Source of the DNA: Flavobacterium sp. KACC 22761
GTDB taxonomy: Bacteria; Bacteroidota; Bacteroidia; Flavobacteriales; Flavobacteriaceae
Reading direction: 5' to 3'
Length of the DNA stretch: 64,000 nucleotides
NCBI RefSeq assembly: GCF_034058155.1
Contig: NZ_CP139148.1
Coordinates: 744,001-808,000, forward strand
Shown: one piece after another, positions 24,668-32,606 of the stretch
Layout of the letters: each line of letters starts with the position of its first letter
Numbering within the stretch: the stretch's first letter is position 1
Notes under the pieces: model-generated
Seen by the model: only the letters and a program-made list of their open reading frames with translations
What the model was told of the DNA's origin: nothing
The model's database searches: none
Made by a program: the position numbers and the translations under genes

Positions 24668-25525
24668 TTGGGAATTAAAAAAGGCATTCGTTTTATTACA
24701 TTAAAATCTGTTGGATCTTATATTAACTTTTTGAGTTACGTGCGTCCACAAAAAGCAATGGAGCTTTCTTATGCGCTTTTCAGTCAGCCTCGAATTGGGC
24801 GATTAAAAAAAGAAGAGCTTCCGAAAGTTTTGAGAAATACTGAAACAGAAATATTTCATCATAACGAACATCATTTTCAAACTTATATTTGGAAAGGAAA
24901 CGAAACCAAAATTCTATTGGTCCACGGCTGGGAAAGCAATGCTTCACGCTGGAAAAAAACCTTACCACATCTTCAAAAATCGGGAAGCACTATAATTGCC
25001 ATTGATGCGCCTGCACACGGACAAAGCAGCGGAAAAGAATTCAACGTGCCGCTTTATGCTGAATTCATCAATAAAGCGGTTGAAAAATATCAACCAGAAA
25101 TTATTATCGGTCATTCTATCGGCGGTGCGGCATCAGTATATCATCAATATTTATTTCCGAATACGAGTATCAACAAAATGGTGATTCTTGGAGCGCCTTC
25201 TGAACTAAAAACTTTGATCGACAATTATGTTTCGATGTTGAGCTTAAATACCAAAATGTTTTCACTTTTAGAAAGCAAATTCATGGATCGCTTCAACTTT
25301 AAACTTGAAGATTTTTCTGGACAGAAATTTGCATCAGAATTTAATATTCCGGGATTAATTGCACATGATGTTTCAGATAAAATTGTTGCTTTTGAAGAAG
25401 GAAAAAAAATAGCCAGCAACTGGAAAAACAGCCAATTTATTGAAACCAGCGGTTTAGGTCACGGAATGCATGATGATGAATTGTACGATAAAGTGATTGA
25501 GTTTTTATTTGAAGGTACAAAGTAA
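24668..25525 (+). CDS. Alpha/beta hydrolase
   Basis: Soluble alpha/beta-fold hydrolase, 285 residues. The oxyanion region LLVHGWESNASRW, the strand IIAIDAPAHGQSSG, the nucleophile elbow IIGHSIGGAAS, an acid candidate in LIAHDVSDKIV and the catalytic His in GLGHGMHDD are all present. The start is uncertain: TTG at 24668 gives the reported N-terminus, and the first ATG is 35 residues later. The N-terminal 60 residues (FITLKSVGSYINFLSYVRPQ) look like a real conserved helix, favouring TTG. The substrate is unknown. It stands alone between two repeat elements. Confidence 0.82.
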   Translation: MGIKKGIRFITLKSVGSYINFLSYVRPQKAMELSYALFSQPRIGRLKKEELPKVLRNTETEIFHHNEHHFQTYIWKGNETKILLVHGWESNASRWKKTLPHLQKSGSTIIAIDAPAHGQSSGKEFNVPLYAEFINKAVEKYQPEIIIGHSIGGAASVYHQYLFPNTSINKMVILGAPSELKTLIDNYVSMLSLNTKMFSLLESKFMDRFNFKLEDFSGQKFASEFNIPGLIAHDVSDKIVAFEEGKKIASNWKNSQFIETSGLGHGMHDDELYDKVIEFLFEGTK

Positions 25526-25561
25526 CAGAGTCACAAAGGGCCAAAGGTTTTGTCGCATTTT

Positions 25562-25663
25562 TGTCACCCTGAGCGAAGTCGAAGGGCCACAAGTAGCTCG
25601 ACAAAGATTGACATTTTCAGGAACAGAGTTTCTTGTATTCCTTCGACTTCACTCAGGATGACA
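25562..25663. repeat. Palindromic intergenic repeat, family B copy 1
   Basis: The left arm at 25562-25586 reads TGTCACCCTGAGCGAAGTCG followed by AAGGG. The right arm, 25640-25663, is its near reverse complement ending CAGGATGACA. It fills the gap between two convergent genes. Similar units occur at 60744, 61255 and 61308. Confidence 0.85.
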
Positions 25664-25671
25664 AGCGTTAT

Positions 25672-26364
25672 CTACACAACAATCTTAAAATACCTCAACA
25701 ACTCCTTTTTTCCTTTTGCAGTGACAATTATCGCTCTGGAGTTTTCAGTTTTCCTGAGCCAATCTTCTCTTATCATTTTATTAAAAAGCAATGTCCCAAC
25801 TGAGCCGGCAATATGATTTCTGCGTTCACTCCAATCTAAACATGGTTTCAAGAAAATTCGTTTTTGTTTTTGTGCTTCTTCTAAATTAATTCCAAAATCT
25901 GAAAACCACTTTTTCCCCTCTGGACTTATTTCAAAAGTATTATTCTGATCTACAATTATTTTTTGTTCCAACAAACTATCCGTTAACGCAACGCCAATTT
26001 TTCCTGCCAAATGATCATAGCAAGTTCTGCAAAATTTGATTGGCGGATAAATATCTGTTTTATTTTTTGAAGAAACTTCCGGTTTCGGAACTAGACTTGC
26101 CATTGCTTCAAGTGCATACGCAACTTCTTTATTTGAAAATCGGTAATATTTATGACGTCCTTGTTTTTCGACACAAAGCAAATTTGCATCGAGAAGTTTC
26201 CCTAAATGCATACTAATGTTTTGTGGCGAAGTGTTGACGCTTACTGCCAATTCTGTAGCCGTGAAAGCTCTTCCGTCCATTAAAGTCCACAAAATTGAGG
26301 CACGAGTTGGATCGCCAATTAAAGATGCCGTTTTTATAAATTGATCTTCCATTTCGATAATCAT
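25672..26364 (-). CDS. ArsR-family winged-helix transcriptional regulator
   Basis: 230 residues from ATG at 26364 (an ATG at 26352 is equally possible). The N-terminal ArsR winged helix is clear: TASLIGDPTRASILWTLMDG, then TATELAVSVNTSPQNISMHL as the recognition helix region, and LLCVEKQGRHKYYRF as the wing. The remaining 140 residues are longer than in metal-sensing ArsR proteins and contain FCRTCYDHLAGKIGVALTDS, seen in a subgroup of larger ArsR-like regulators. The open frame runs 119 codons further upstream, but that part lies under the divergent P450 gene and is not coding. It likely controls the P450 through the operator at 26395-26411. Confidence 0.87.
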   Translation of the reverse strand: MIIEMEDQFIKTASLIGDPTRASILWTLMDGRAFTATELAVSVNTSPQNISMHLGKLLDANLLCVEKQGRHKYYRFSNKEVAYALEAMASLVPKPEVSSKNKTDIYPPIKFCRTCYDHLAGKIGVALTDSLLEQKIIVDQNNTFEISPEGKKWFSDFGINLEEAQKQKRIFLKPCLDWSERRNHIAGSVGTLLFNKMIREDWLRKTENSRAIIVTAKGKKELLRYFKIVV

Positions 26365-26394
26365 AGTTAAGCACAGAATGAACTGTTGCCTTGT

Positions 26395-26411
26395 AAAGTT
26401 AAATAACTTTG
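26395..26411 (+). promoter_or_regulatory. P450 promoter -7 box inside a candidate operator
   Basis: AAAGTT-N4-AACTTT (26395-26410) is a symmetrical inverted repeat. Its right half is part of TAACTTTG (26404-26411), a match to TAnnTTTG. The -33 box is weak. The site lies between the ArsR gene and the P450 and would suit repression of the P450 by that regulator. Confidence 0.55.
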
Positions 26412-26426
26412 TCAAAAACATTCCAA

Positions 26427-27578
26427 ATGACTTCGACTTTATTCCTTCAATCTGATATCGAAAATCCGTATTTGAACTACAAAACCATGCAACAAAACAA
26501 TCCCGTTTATTGGGATGAGACAAATAAAATATGGGCGATATATTCTTATGAAGATTGTGTTGCTGTTTTGAAAAATCCAAAAGCCGAGATTCCAACTGTA
26601 AATCCAAACAACGAACAAAAATTAAATGAAAGAGCTTTAGAAATTTTAAATAACTTAACACGATTATCAAACGGAATGCAGCATAAAGTTTCGAAAGAAA
26701 TTGCAATGTTGCTATTCTCAAAAATGAAATCTGTCGATATTAATTCTATTATTTCTCAATTAATAAAAGATGATTTGACTGAAAATAAAATGGATTGGGT
26801 AAATTCGGTTTGCAAAAAATTGCCGGTTTTGGTTGTTTTGGAAAGTTTTGATTTTGAGGAAAAAGATTGCGCATTTATTTCAGATCATATTCAATCTTTG
26901 ATTAAAATAATGCTTCCGCAAAAAACTGAAGCGCAAGTAAAATCTATTAATGAAATTTCAGAAACCATCTTTTCAATTGTAGAAAAACAGCTTTTTCAAC
27001 TAAATTTTTATGAATCTTTACCAAATGAAATTTCGGAGCCAAATTCTCTTTCGCTTGACGAAATTAAAACAATAAGCATAAGCAATTTAATTGGATTATT
27101 TATTCAGAGTTTTGACGCTGGAAGAGGAATTTTAAGCAATTCGCTTTTGCAAATTCTTAATCATAAAACTTTTTCAAATAAAATTGAAATACAAAAATCG
27201 GTTATCGAAACTTTACGGTTTGATCCGCCCATTCATAATACCAGACGAATTGCGGCTGAAGATTTATATATTGGCGAAAGCCTAATTAAAAAAAACGATG
27301 TGATTTTAATTGTATTTGCATCGGCAAATCGAGACCCTAAGAAGTTTGAAAACGAATCAAAATTTGATATTGAAAGAAATAACAATGCTGAAAATCTGAC
27401 TTTCGGAATTGGCGGTCATAGGTGTCTTGCAAAACATTTCTCGATTCATTTGGCAACTGAAGCTTTATGTTTTTTATTTGAAAACTATAAAAAGATACAA
27501 CTTTTAGAAAATAATATTCAATACGACCCCATGATCAATGCCAGATTACCAAAGAATATCTGGATTTCATTACAATAA
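26427..27578 (+). CDS. Cytochrome P450
   Basis: Soluble bacterial P450, 383 residues from ATG 26427. A TTG at 26409 is in frame but lies in the -7 promoter box. The ExxR motif is ETLRFDPP, followed by HNTRRIAAEDLYIG. The haem loop FGIGGHRCLAKHF carries the Cys ligand. The I-helix reads FIQSFDAGRGILSN and lacks the usual acid-Thr pair used for oxygen activation, so catalysis may be atypical, perhaps peroxide-driven or with another proton path. No ferredoxin or reductase gene is adjacent. The small monooxygenase downstream, 11 bp away, is probably co-transcribed. Confidence 0.92.
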   Translation: MTSTLFLQSDIENPYLNYKTMQQNNPVYWDETNKIWAIYSYEDCVAVLKNPKAEIPTVNPNNEQKLNERALEILNNLTRLSNGMQHKVSKEIAMLLFSKMKSVDINSIISQLIKDDLTENKMDWVNSVCKKLPVLVVLESFDFEEKDCAFISDHIQSLIKIMLPQKTEAQVKSINEISETIFSIVEKQLFQLNFYESLPNEISEPNSLSLDEIKTISISNLIGLFIQSFDAGRGILSNSLLQILNHKTFSNKIEIQKSVIETLRFDPPIHNTRRIAAEDLYIGESLIKKNDVILIVFASANRDPKKFENESKFDIERNNNAENLTFGIGGHRCLAKHFSIHLATEALCFLFENYKKIQLLENNIQYDPMINARLPKNIWISLQ

Positions 27579-27589
27579 AAAATAAAAAT

Positions 27590-27934
27590 ATGATAGCTGT
27601 AATTTTTGAAGTTATTCCTAATGAAGGAAAAAAAGAAGAATATCTGGATATCGCGGCGCGTTTGCGTCCGGAATTAGATAATATTGACGGATTTATTTCA
27701 ATAGAACGATTTCAAAGTTTTACTGATCCTTCAAAAGTTTTGTCTTTATCTTTTTGGAGAGATGAAGAAAGTATTCAGCAATGGCGAAATCTTGAAATGC
27801 ATCGTGCCGCTCAAGCCAAAGGCCGAAATGAAGTTTTTAAAGATTATCATTTAAGAATTGCAACTGTTATTCGCGATTACGGAATGTTCGACAGAAAAGA
27901 AACTCCAGAAGATAGTTCTCGGTTTCATTCTTAA
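27590..27934 (+). CDS. Antibiotic-biosynthesis-monooxygenase (ABM) domain protein
   Basis: Small 114-residue dimeric alpha/beta barrel protein. The family pattern is visible in IAVIFEVIPNEGKKEEYLDI, GFISIERFQSFTDPSKVLSL and SFWRDEESIQQWRNLEMHRA. Members include cofactor-free quinone-forming monooxygenases and haem-degrading IsdG-like proteins, but many are of unknown function. Asn, Trp and His residues typical of IsdG are not clearly arranged, so haem degradation is not supported. The context (11 bp after a P450, ArsR regulator divergent) suggests an inducible oxidative step on a small organic molecule. Confidence 0.88.
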   Translation: MIAVIFEVIPNEGKKEEYLDIAARLRPELDNIDGFISIERFQSFTDPSKVLSLSFWRDEESIQQWRNLEMHRAAQAKGRNEVFKDYHLRIATVIRDYGMFDRKETPEDSSRFHS

Positions 27935-28046
27935 AAAGGTACAAAGTTGCAGAGGTTCAAAGGGACAAAGATTTTTTTCGAGGTTCTCAGTTTTGCCTAT
28001 CGAAATCTAAAGTCTAAAATCTGAAATCTAAAATCATTTTTTTGCC

Positions 28047-28054
28047 TACTTTTG
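28047..28054 (+). promoter_or_regulatory. Predicted -7 element of rluF
   Basis: TACTTTTG ends only four bases before the ATG at 28059. If it is used, transcription would start at or within a few bases of the start codon, giving a leaderless mRNA. Confidence 0.5.
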
Positions 28055-28058
28055 CACT

Positions 28059-28877
28059 ATGGAAGAGAATTTAAAACGTCTGAATAAATTTATTGCCGAA
28101 ACGGGTTTCTGTTCTCGTCGTGAAGCCGATAAACTTATCGAAGAAGGACGTGTAACAATAAATGGCGTTGTACCGGAAATGGGAACCAAAGTTTCGCCAG
28201 ATGATGAAATACGCGTAGACGGTAAATTGATCGTTGAGAAAAACGAAAAAATGATTTATTTGGCATTCAACAAACCTGTCGGGATTGAGTGTACGACTAA
28301 CTTAGAAGTTCGAAATAATATTGTCGATTATATCAATTATCCGAAACGTATTTTCCCGATTGGAAGATTGGATAAAGCCAGTGAAGGTTTGATTTTTATG
28401 ACTAATGATGGCGATATCGTAAACAAGATTCTTCGCGCCAGAAATAATCACGAAAAAGAATATACGGTTACCGTAAACAAACCGATTACAGAACGCTTTA
28501 TTCAAAGAATGGGAAATGGAGTTCCGATTTTGGATACCGTTACCAAAAAATGTAAAGTTGAGCAAATCAGCAAATACACTTTTAAAATCATTTTGACGCA
28601 AGGTTTAAACCGTCAAATCAGAAGAATGTCTGAATACTTGGGTTATGAAGTTACGGCATTAAAACGTATTAGAATTATTAATATTTCTTTGGATGTTCCG
28701 GTTGGGCGTTATCGTGAATTAACCGATGCCGAAATAAAAGAATTAAATCAGCTGATTGAACCTTCAAGCAAAACCGAAGAAGCAAGTTTGCCAAAAGTTG
28801 AAGCTCCAGCTCCAACGCGACGAAAGACTTTTATTTCAAAACATGATCCTAGGTTTCGAAAAAGAGGTGACAATTAA
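28059..28877 (+). CDS. rluF: 23S rRNA pseudouridine synthase RluF
   Basis: Isomerises uridine in 23S rRNA (U2604 in E. coli; related RluB/RsuA act elsewhere). It has 272 residues. An N-terminal S4 RNA-binding domain ([40 protein letters not shown]) is followed by the catalytic RsuA-type domain with the essential Asp in [18 protein letters not shown], then [27 protein letters not shown] and [18 protein letters not shown]. The [13 protein letters not shown] segment points to RluF and not RluB or RsuA. The last 40 residues are a basic, disordered tail. A strong terminator follows. Confidence 0.92.
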   Translation: MEENLKRLNKFIAETGFCSRREADKLIEEGRVTINGVVPEMGTKVSPDDEIRVDGKLIVEKNEKMIYLAFNKPVGIECTTNLEVRNNIVDYINYPKRIFPIGRLDKASEGLIFMTNDGDIVNKILRARNNHEKEYTVTVNKPITERFIQRMGNGVPILDTVTKKCKVEQISKYTFKIILTQGLNRQIRRMSEYLGYEVTALKRIRIINISLDVPVGRYRELTDAEIKELNQLIEPSSKTEEASLPKVEAPAPTRRKTFISKHDPRFRKRGDN

Positions 28878-28890
28878 CCTGAATTCATAA

Positions 28891-28922
28891 AAAAATCCGA
28901 ACTTATTGAAGTTCGGATTTTT
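28891..28922. terminator. Terminator shared by rluF and the convergent DUF4173 gene
   Basis: AATCCGAACTT (28894-28904) pairs with AAGTTCGGATT (28909-28919) across a 4-base loop. A-tract and T-tract flank it, so it can act on both strands. Confidence 0.9.
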
Positions 28923-28927
28923 CGTTT

Positions 28928-30322
28928 TTACTTTTTCTCAGTTAAAAAGTCATAATATAATGCTTTAGATAAAAATGTAGAATTTTGATAAAAATCGATT
29001 AATTCTTCTCTTTGCATTTCAGTTTTACCCCCGTCCAGATGATTTTCTTGAAAATATTCTCTACGAGCATCATCATTAAAATTCAAACTGCTTAAAAATT
29101 GTGTCGTTACTCCTTTATTTACAGAGATATTATAGTTAGTAATTAGATTTCCCCAATTAACATAACTGCATAAAAGCACAGTTCCGTAGAAATACCAAAC
29201 CATTTGATTGACTAAATAAGCGTTTGTTTTTTGTTTTGTGATTTTCATAAAAGTATAAACCAAACCAATAATTGCCAAAACAAGAAAAGCATAAACCCCC
29301 AAACGTTTGTATGTCAGTCCAAAAAATGAAACATATTCAGAATTTTTAATGATCGTACTGACAATCAAAATTCCGTTTAGAAAAATCCAGATTTTAGCCA
29401 GTGTTTTAAGAAGCGTCGCTTTTTTGTCAAAATTGAATCCGCCTTTGAAATAAAACATAATTACGCCAACCGCCATTAGAATTGAAAGGATAACAGAATT
29501 TACTCTTTCATGCGTAGCAGCACTCAATTTAGAAGCCTGCGCCGTAACTACTTCAAAAAACTGCTCGTAGTTGTAGGTTACTATAAAAATTAAAAGCATC
29601 AAATTCAGCAATAATAGCGTAATTACACCACTTTTTCTTTCGAAATCCAAATCCAAAAATGAAAATGTATTTTGATTTTTGACTTCGGCAATATTTTTAA
29701 ATTCATTATCAAGAAGTTCATTTTTTTCATAACAAACTTCAGGAACCCAATAATTCCAAAAACTAAATGAAATATAAAAGCCCGCTATACTCAACAGTAA
29801 AAACTGCGGCACATCAATATCTAATTGATAATCTGTAAAAAGAGAAGAAAAATGTTCACTTCCAAAAGAATAAACGACAAAAAACAATCCTAGAAAAATG
29901 GCCGGAATTAGAACAAAAGCGACCAATTTTTTAGCAAAATTATTATGGATTTGCTTTTCTGGAAGCCATTGTTTGAAAATCCAAATACGTCCTAAAGAAG
30001 CTATTCCGTTTAGGATTACCAACGGAAAAATCTGAATGATTTTTAATTTATTTTCCTGTGTTTTGAATTGTAAAAACAAAATTGAAAGCGCCATTGCAAA
30101 GAAAGAAGCGGCATCTCCGTACCATCCAAAAGCGAGAGAAGACAAAACTGATGTCACCACCAAGACTAAATGTGTTCTTTCAGTAAATTTATCTTGAAAG
30201 AAATAACAAATAAATCCCGTCAATACAAGTCCAAAAATAGACCAGTTAAGCCCTGGATCTTCTCTATAAAAAAGCAGTAAAAAAATAAAACTGCAAACAA
30301 AAATGATGTGATGTTTTTTCAT
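28928..30322 (-). CDS. DUF4173/DUF4153-like polytopic membrane protein
   Basis: 464 residues with about eleven hydrophobic segments spread along the chain, so an integral inner-membrane protein. The later part (ITLLLLNLMLLIFIVTYNYE; SAATHERVNSVILSILMAVG; GVYAFLVLAIIGLVYTF) resembles DUF4173-type proteins. The soluble C-terminus (ARREYFQENHLDGGKTEMQR) is hydrophilic. No enzymatic motif is seen. It is the third gene of a minus-strand set with a winged-helix regulator and a small membrane protein. Its own operator-like palindrome at 30341-30357 matches the one before the first gene, so it is probably in the same regulon. Confidence 0.75.
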   Translation of the reverse strand: MKKHHIIFVCSFIFLLLFYREDPGLNWSIFGLVLTGFICYFFQDKFTERTHLVLVVTSVLSSLAFGWYGDAASFFAMALSILFLQFKTQENKLKIIQIFPLVILNGIASLGRIWIFKQWLPEKQIHNNFAKKLVAFVLIPAIFLGLFFVVYSFGSEHFSSLFTDYQLDIDVPQFLLLSIAGFYISFSFWNYWVPEVCYEKNELLDNEFKNIAEVKNQNTFSFLDLDFERKSGVITLLLLNLMLLIFIVTYNYEQFFEVVTAQASKLSAATHERVNSVILSILMAVGVIMFYFKGGFNFDKKATLLKTLAKIWIFLNGILIVSTIIKNSEYVSFFGLTYKRLGVYAFLVLAIIGLVYTFMKITKQKTNAYLVNQMVWYFYGTVLLCSYVNWGNLITNYNISVNKGVTTQFLSSLNFNDDARREYFQENHLDGGKTEMQREELIDFYQNSTFLSKALYYDFLTEKK

Positions 30323-30340
30323 GGGTATTTAATTAAAAGT

Positions 30341-30357
30341 ACTTTGCGTTTCAAAGT
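30341..30357 (-). promoter_or_regulatory. Candidate operator, copy 1 (ACTTTG-N5-CAAAGT)
   Basis: A perfect 6-bp inverted repeat 19 bp before the DUF4173 start. The flanks (TTAAAAGT before, TTGTTA after) also resemble the copy at 31300-31316. Confidence 0.6.
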
Positions 30358-30380
30358 TGTTAGACAAAAAAATATAGTTA

Positions 30381-30671
30381 TTAAGATTTCATTAATTTTT
30401 CAAGGTAGGAAAGATGCTCTTTAAAAGCCGCACGCCCTAAAGCAGTTACCTGATAAGATGTTTTTGGTTTTTTGCCCACAAATTCCTTTTTAACCTCAAT
30501 ATATTCTGATTTTTCAAGCGCTGAGGCATGACTCGCTAAATTACCGTCGGTGATATTCAAAAGCGTTTTCATCTCGGTAAAATCTACCCAGTCGTTAACC
30601 ATCAGAACGGACATAATACCCAATCTGACACGGCTTTCAAAATCTTTATTTAGTTTATCAATAATTCCCAT
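30381..30671 (-). CDS. Winged-helix transcriptional regulator
   Basis: 96-residue DNA-binding protein made of a single winged helix. ESRVRLGIMSVLMVNDWVDF is helix 1, TEMKTLLNITDGNLASHASA covers the helix-turn-helix, and EKSEYIEVKKEFVGKKPKTS with YQVTALGR is the wing. This matches the small MarR/ArsR-like HTH_34 type found in Bacteroidota next to membrane-protein genes. There is no ligand domain. It starts four bases after the stop of the membrane-protein gene, so the two are translated from one message. It probably binds the palindromes at 31300-31316 and 30341-30357. Confidence 0.88.
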   Translation of the reverse strand: MGIIDKLNKDFESRVRLGIMSVLMVNDWVDFTEMKTLLNITDGNLASHASALEKSEYIEVKKEFVGKKPKTSYQVTALGRAAFKEHLSYLEKLMKS

Positions 30672-30675
30672 TGGG

Positions 30676-31290
30676 TTATTTGTATTTTTTGAACATCACT
30701 AATCCGTATATAATATGCAGAATTCCAAATCCGACGATCCAAAAAATCAAACCATATCCTATATAAAAAAGCGAAATACCTCCTAAAATAAGCTCTAAAA
30801 AGCCTAAATATTTAATATCTGAAAATGTATATTTTTCTGCGTTTATAACGGCCAATCCGTAAAATATCAAGGTCGATGGTGCTACTAAACCAAAATATCC
30901 GTGATAAATCAATGCCAAACAAAATATCCCTCCTGCAACAAGCGGTACAGCCAAGTTAAACAACATATTTTTTGTTGCCGATGTCCAAATTGGCAAATTG
31001 TATTTTTTGCTTTTTCTGATGGTAAAAAAGGCTCCAAATACAAAAGCGCATACTAAAATTACAATTCCGGTAAAAAATAAATGAGAAACCAAATTACCAG
31101 ACAACAAAATATGATCATCTGTAAAATATTCAATTCCATTTATTTTAAATAATTGATACACATACAAACCACCAATTAGGGCCGAAAGTCCAGCAAAAAC
31201 TCCTGAAAGTCCGCTTAATGATATAAATCGTGAAGAGCGCTCCATCATGGAACGAATATGTGCTAAATCTTCTTGGTGTTTCTGATTCAT
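30676..31290 (-). CDS. Small polytopic membrane protein linked to a winged-helix regulator
   Basis: 204 residues from ATG 31290; the open frame goes 21 codons further, through the promoter, and that part is rejected. A hydrophilic N-terminus (MNQKHQEDLAHIRSMMERSS) is followed by about six hydrophobic segments. I do not recognise a named family with confidence. Such proteins commonly precede small winged-helix regulators in Bacteroidota, and the pairing suggests a membrane sensor or a repressor target. It is the first gene of the unit and has a well-formed promoter. Confidence 0.8.
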   Translation of the reverse strand: MNQKHQEDLAHIRSMMERSSRFISLSGLSGVFAGLSALIGGLYVYQLFKINGIEYFTDDHILLSGNLVSHLFFTGIVILVCAFVFGAFFTIRKSKKYNLPIWTSATKNMLFNLAVPLVAGGIFCLALIYHGYFGLVAPSTLIFYGLAVINAEKYTFSDIKYLGFLELILGGISLFYIGYGLIFWIVGFGILHIIYGLVMFKKYK

Positions 31291-31299
31291 AATAAAAGT

Positions 31300-31339
31300 A
31301 CTTTGCAGTACAAAGTTATTATTTATTTTGAATTGACAA
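31300..31339 (-). promoter_or_regulatory. Promoter with overlapping candidate operator, copy 2
   Basis: On the minus strand: TTG at 31339-31337, an 18-bp spacer and TAACTTTG at 31318-31311. The palindrome ACTTTG-N5-CAAAGT (31300-31316) overlaps the -7 box, a position that would block transcription when bound. The start codon is 9 bp further on. Confidence 0.7.
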
Positions 31340-31369
31340 ATAAAAAAAAACATTTTTTTTATTTCAGTT

Positions 31370-31403
31370 AGACCTAAGAGGTTAAAAAAACCTGTTAGGC
31401 CTC
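31370..31403. repeat. Short imperfect inverted repeat
   Basis: AGACCTAAGAGGTT and AACCTGTTAGGCCT face each other around an A-run. It lies at the edge of the 298-bp gap between the membrane-protein gene and folD, next to the larger structured element. Confidence 0.6.
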
Positions 31404-31410
31404 TTCATAG

Positions 31411-31532
31411 AGATGCGTGAGGGATAGGAGCATGCTACCGAAGTAGCGCGGATAGCCCGACCTTGTTTGCGGAAAGGCGCGCATAAAGGCAAAGTTTGGT
31501 GCGCCTTTTTGCAAACAAGGTCACGCCCAAAG
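31411..31532 (+). repeat. Structured intergenic element with two hairpins, possible RNA
   Basis: The plus strand reads GAGGGATAGGAGC, then a hairpin GCTAC-CGAA-GTAGC (31434-31447), then CGGATAGCCC and a long hairpin (31459-31522). Its arms begin GACCTTGTTTGC and end GCAAACAAGGTC, with an inner AAAGGCGC/GCGCCTTT pair. It ends in CACGCCC. GC-rich islands of this layout (GAGGGATAG...GGATAGCCCGACC...CGCCC) recur in Flavobacterium genomes in my memory. It could be a small RNA, possibly related to the Flavo-1 motif, or a mobile palindrome; neither is proven. Confidence 0.65.
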
Positions 31533-31544
31533 CATATAAAACAA

Positions 31545-31573
31545 AAAAACCTGCTCGATTGAACAGGCTTTCA
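31545..31573 (-). terminator. Terminator after folD
   Basis: On the minus strand GCCTGTTC pairs with GAGCAGG (one G-U pair), followed by seven Ts. Confidence 0.8.
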
Positions 31574-31588
31574 TAATATTTAAAAAAA

Positions 31589-32476
31589 TTATTTATTTCT
31601 AGCGCTTCTCATTTTGCGAGCTAAAAGTGTATTTTTTAGCAACATTGCAATTGTCATTGGCCCTACTCCACCAGGAACTGGTGTAATAAATGATGCTTTT
31701 TTACTTACTCCGTCAAAATCAACATCTCCTTTGATAACATATCCTTTTGCGTTTGAAGCGTCTTCAACACGTGTAATTCCAACATCGATAACGGTTACTC
31801 CTTCTTTTACCATATCGGCTTTTAGGAATTCTGGAACTCCTAAAGCTGTGATAATGATATCGGCATTTTTAGTGAATTCAGCCAAATCTTTAGTTCGGCT
31901 GTGCGTTAATGTAACTGTTGAATCTCCAGGGTTTCCTTTACGACTCATTAAAATACTCATTGGGCGCCCAACGATGTGGCTTCTTCCAATTACAACGGTA
32001 TGTTTTCCTGCAGTTTCTACTTTGTAACGCTCAAGCAATTCCATAATTCCAAATGGTGTTGCCGGAATAAAACTTTCCATTTCAAGCGCCATTCTACCAA
32101 AGTTTGTTGGGTGGAATCCGTCAACGTCTTTGTCTGGATCGATAGCTAATAAGATTTTTTGCTCATCGATATGCTTTGGCAAAGGCAACTGAACGATATA
32201 ACCGTCAAGATTGTCATCTTCATTCAATTCTTTGATTTTTGCTAAAAGCTCGTCTTCTGTAATCGTTTCTGGTAAAGCAACCAAAGTTGAATCAAAACCA
32301 ATTTCCTGGCATGATTTTACTTTACTTCCTACGTAAGTTAAACTTGCTCCGTTGTTTCCCACTAAAACTGCTGCTAAATGAGGCACTTTTCCTCCAGCTG
32401 CTTTTATAGATTGAACTTCGGCTGCAATTTCGTTTTTAATGTCGTTAGATGTTTTTTTACCGTCTAGTAGTTGCAT
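31589..32476 (-). CDS. folD: Methylenetetrahydrofolate dehydrogenase/cyclohydrolase FolD
   Basis: Bifunctional cytoplasmic enzyme that oxidises 5,10-methylene-THF to methenyl-THF and hydrolyses it to 10-formyl-THF. It has 295 residues from ATG 32476; an upstream in-frame ATG at 32500 adds eight residues (MKQNKHNT) that are not family-like. Motifs: the [20 protein letters not shown] segment with the conserved Tyr and catalytic Lys, [14 protein letters not shown], the [15 protein letters not shown] signature, the NADP loop [17 protein letters not shown] and C-terminal [18 protein letters not shown]. It lies downstream of ffh in the same direction, beyond a palindrome. Confidence 0.96.
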   Translation of the reverse strand: MQLLDGKKTSNDIKNEIAAEVQSIKAAGGKVPHLAAVLVGNNGASLTYVGSKVKSCQEIGFDSTLVALPETITEDELLAKIKELNEDDNLDGYIVQLPLPKHIDEQKILLAIDPDKDVDGFHPTNFGRMALEMESFIPATPFGIMELLERYKVETAGKHTVVIGRSHIVGRPMSILMSRKGNPGDSTVTLTHSRTKDLAEFTKNADIIITALGVPEFLKADMVKEGVTVIDVGITRVEDASNAKGYVIKGDVDFDGVSKKASFITPVPGGVGPMTIAMLLKNTLLARKMRSARNK

Positions 32477-32493
32477 TGTGTTGTGTTTATTTT

Positions 32494-32595
32494 GTTTCAA
32501 GTTTAAAGTTTCACGTTACTTGCGAAACTGAATAGTTATGTAATTAAAAAAGTTTCAAGTTTTGGTTTCTTAACTTGAAACCTTAAACTTGAAAC
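32494..32595. repeat. Inverted repeat pair between ffh and folD
   Basis: The 20-bp arms 32494-32513 and 32576-32595 are reverse complements with one mismatch (GTTTCAAGTTTAAAGTTTCA type). Extra partial copies such as AGTTTCAAGTTT lie between them. It may end the ffh transcript or simply be a repeat. Confidence 0.75.
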
Positions 32596-32606
32596 TTTTA
32601 ATTTTA

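Noticed and set aside
25550..25816. 88-codon open frame on the plus strand
   Set aside because: Its first half is family B repeat and its second half is antisense to the ArsR regulator.
26365..26721. Long N-terminal extension of the ArsR regulator (119 codons)
   Set aside because: It covers the divergent promoter and the P450 coding strand and has no ArsR-like sequence before the MIIEMED start.
27590..27934. Haem-degrading IsdG-like enzyme
   Set aside because: The ABM fold fits, but the Asn-Trp-His set of IsdG is not evident and the haem locus is 11 kb away.
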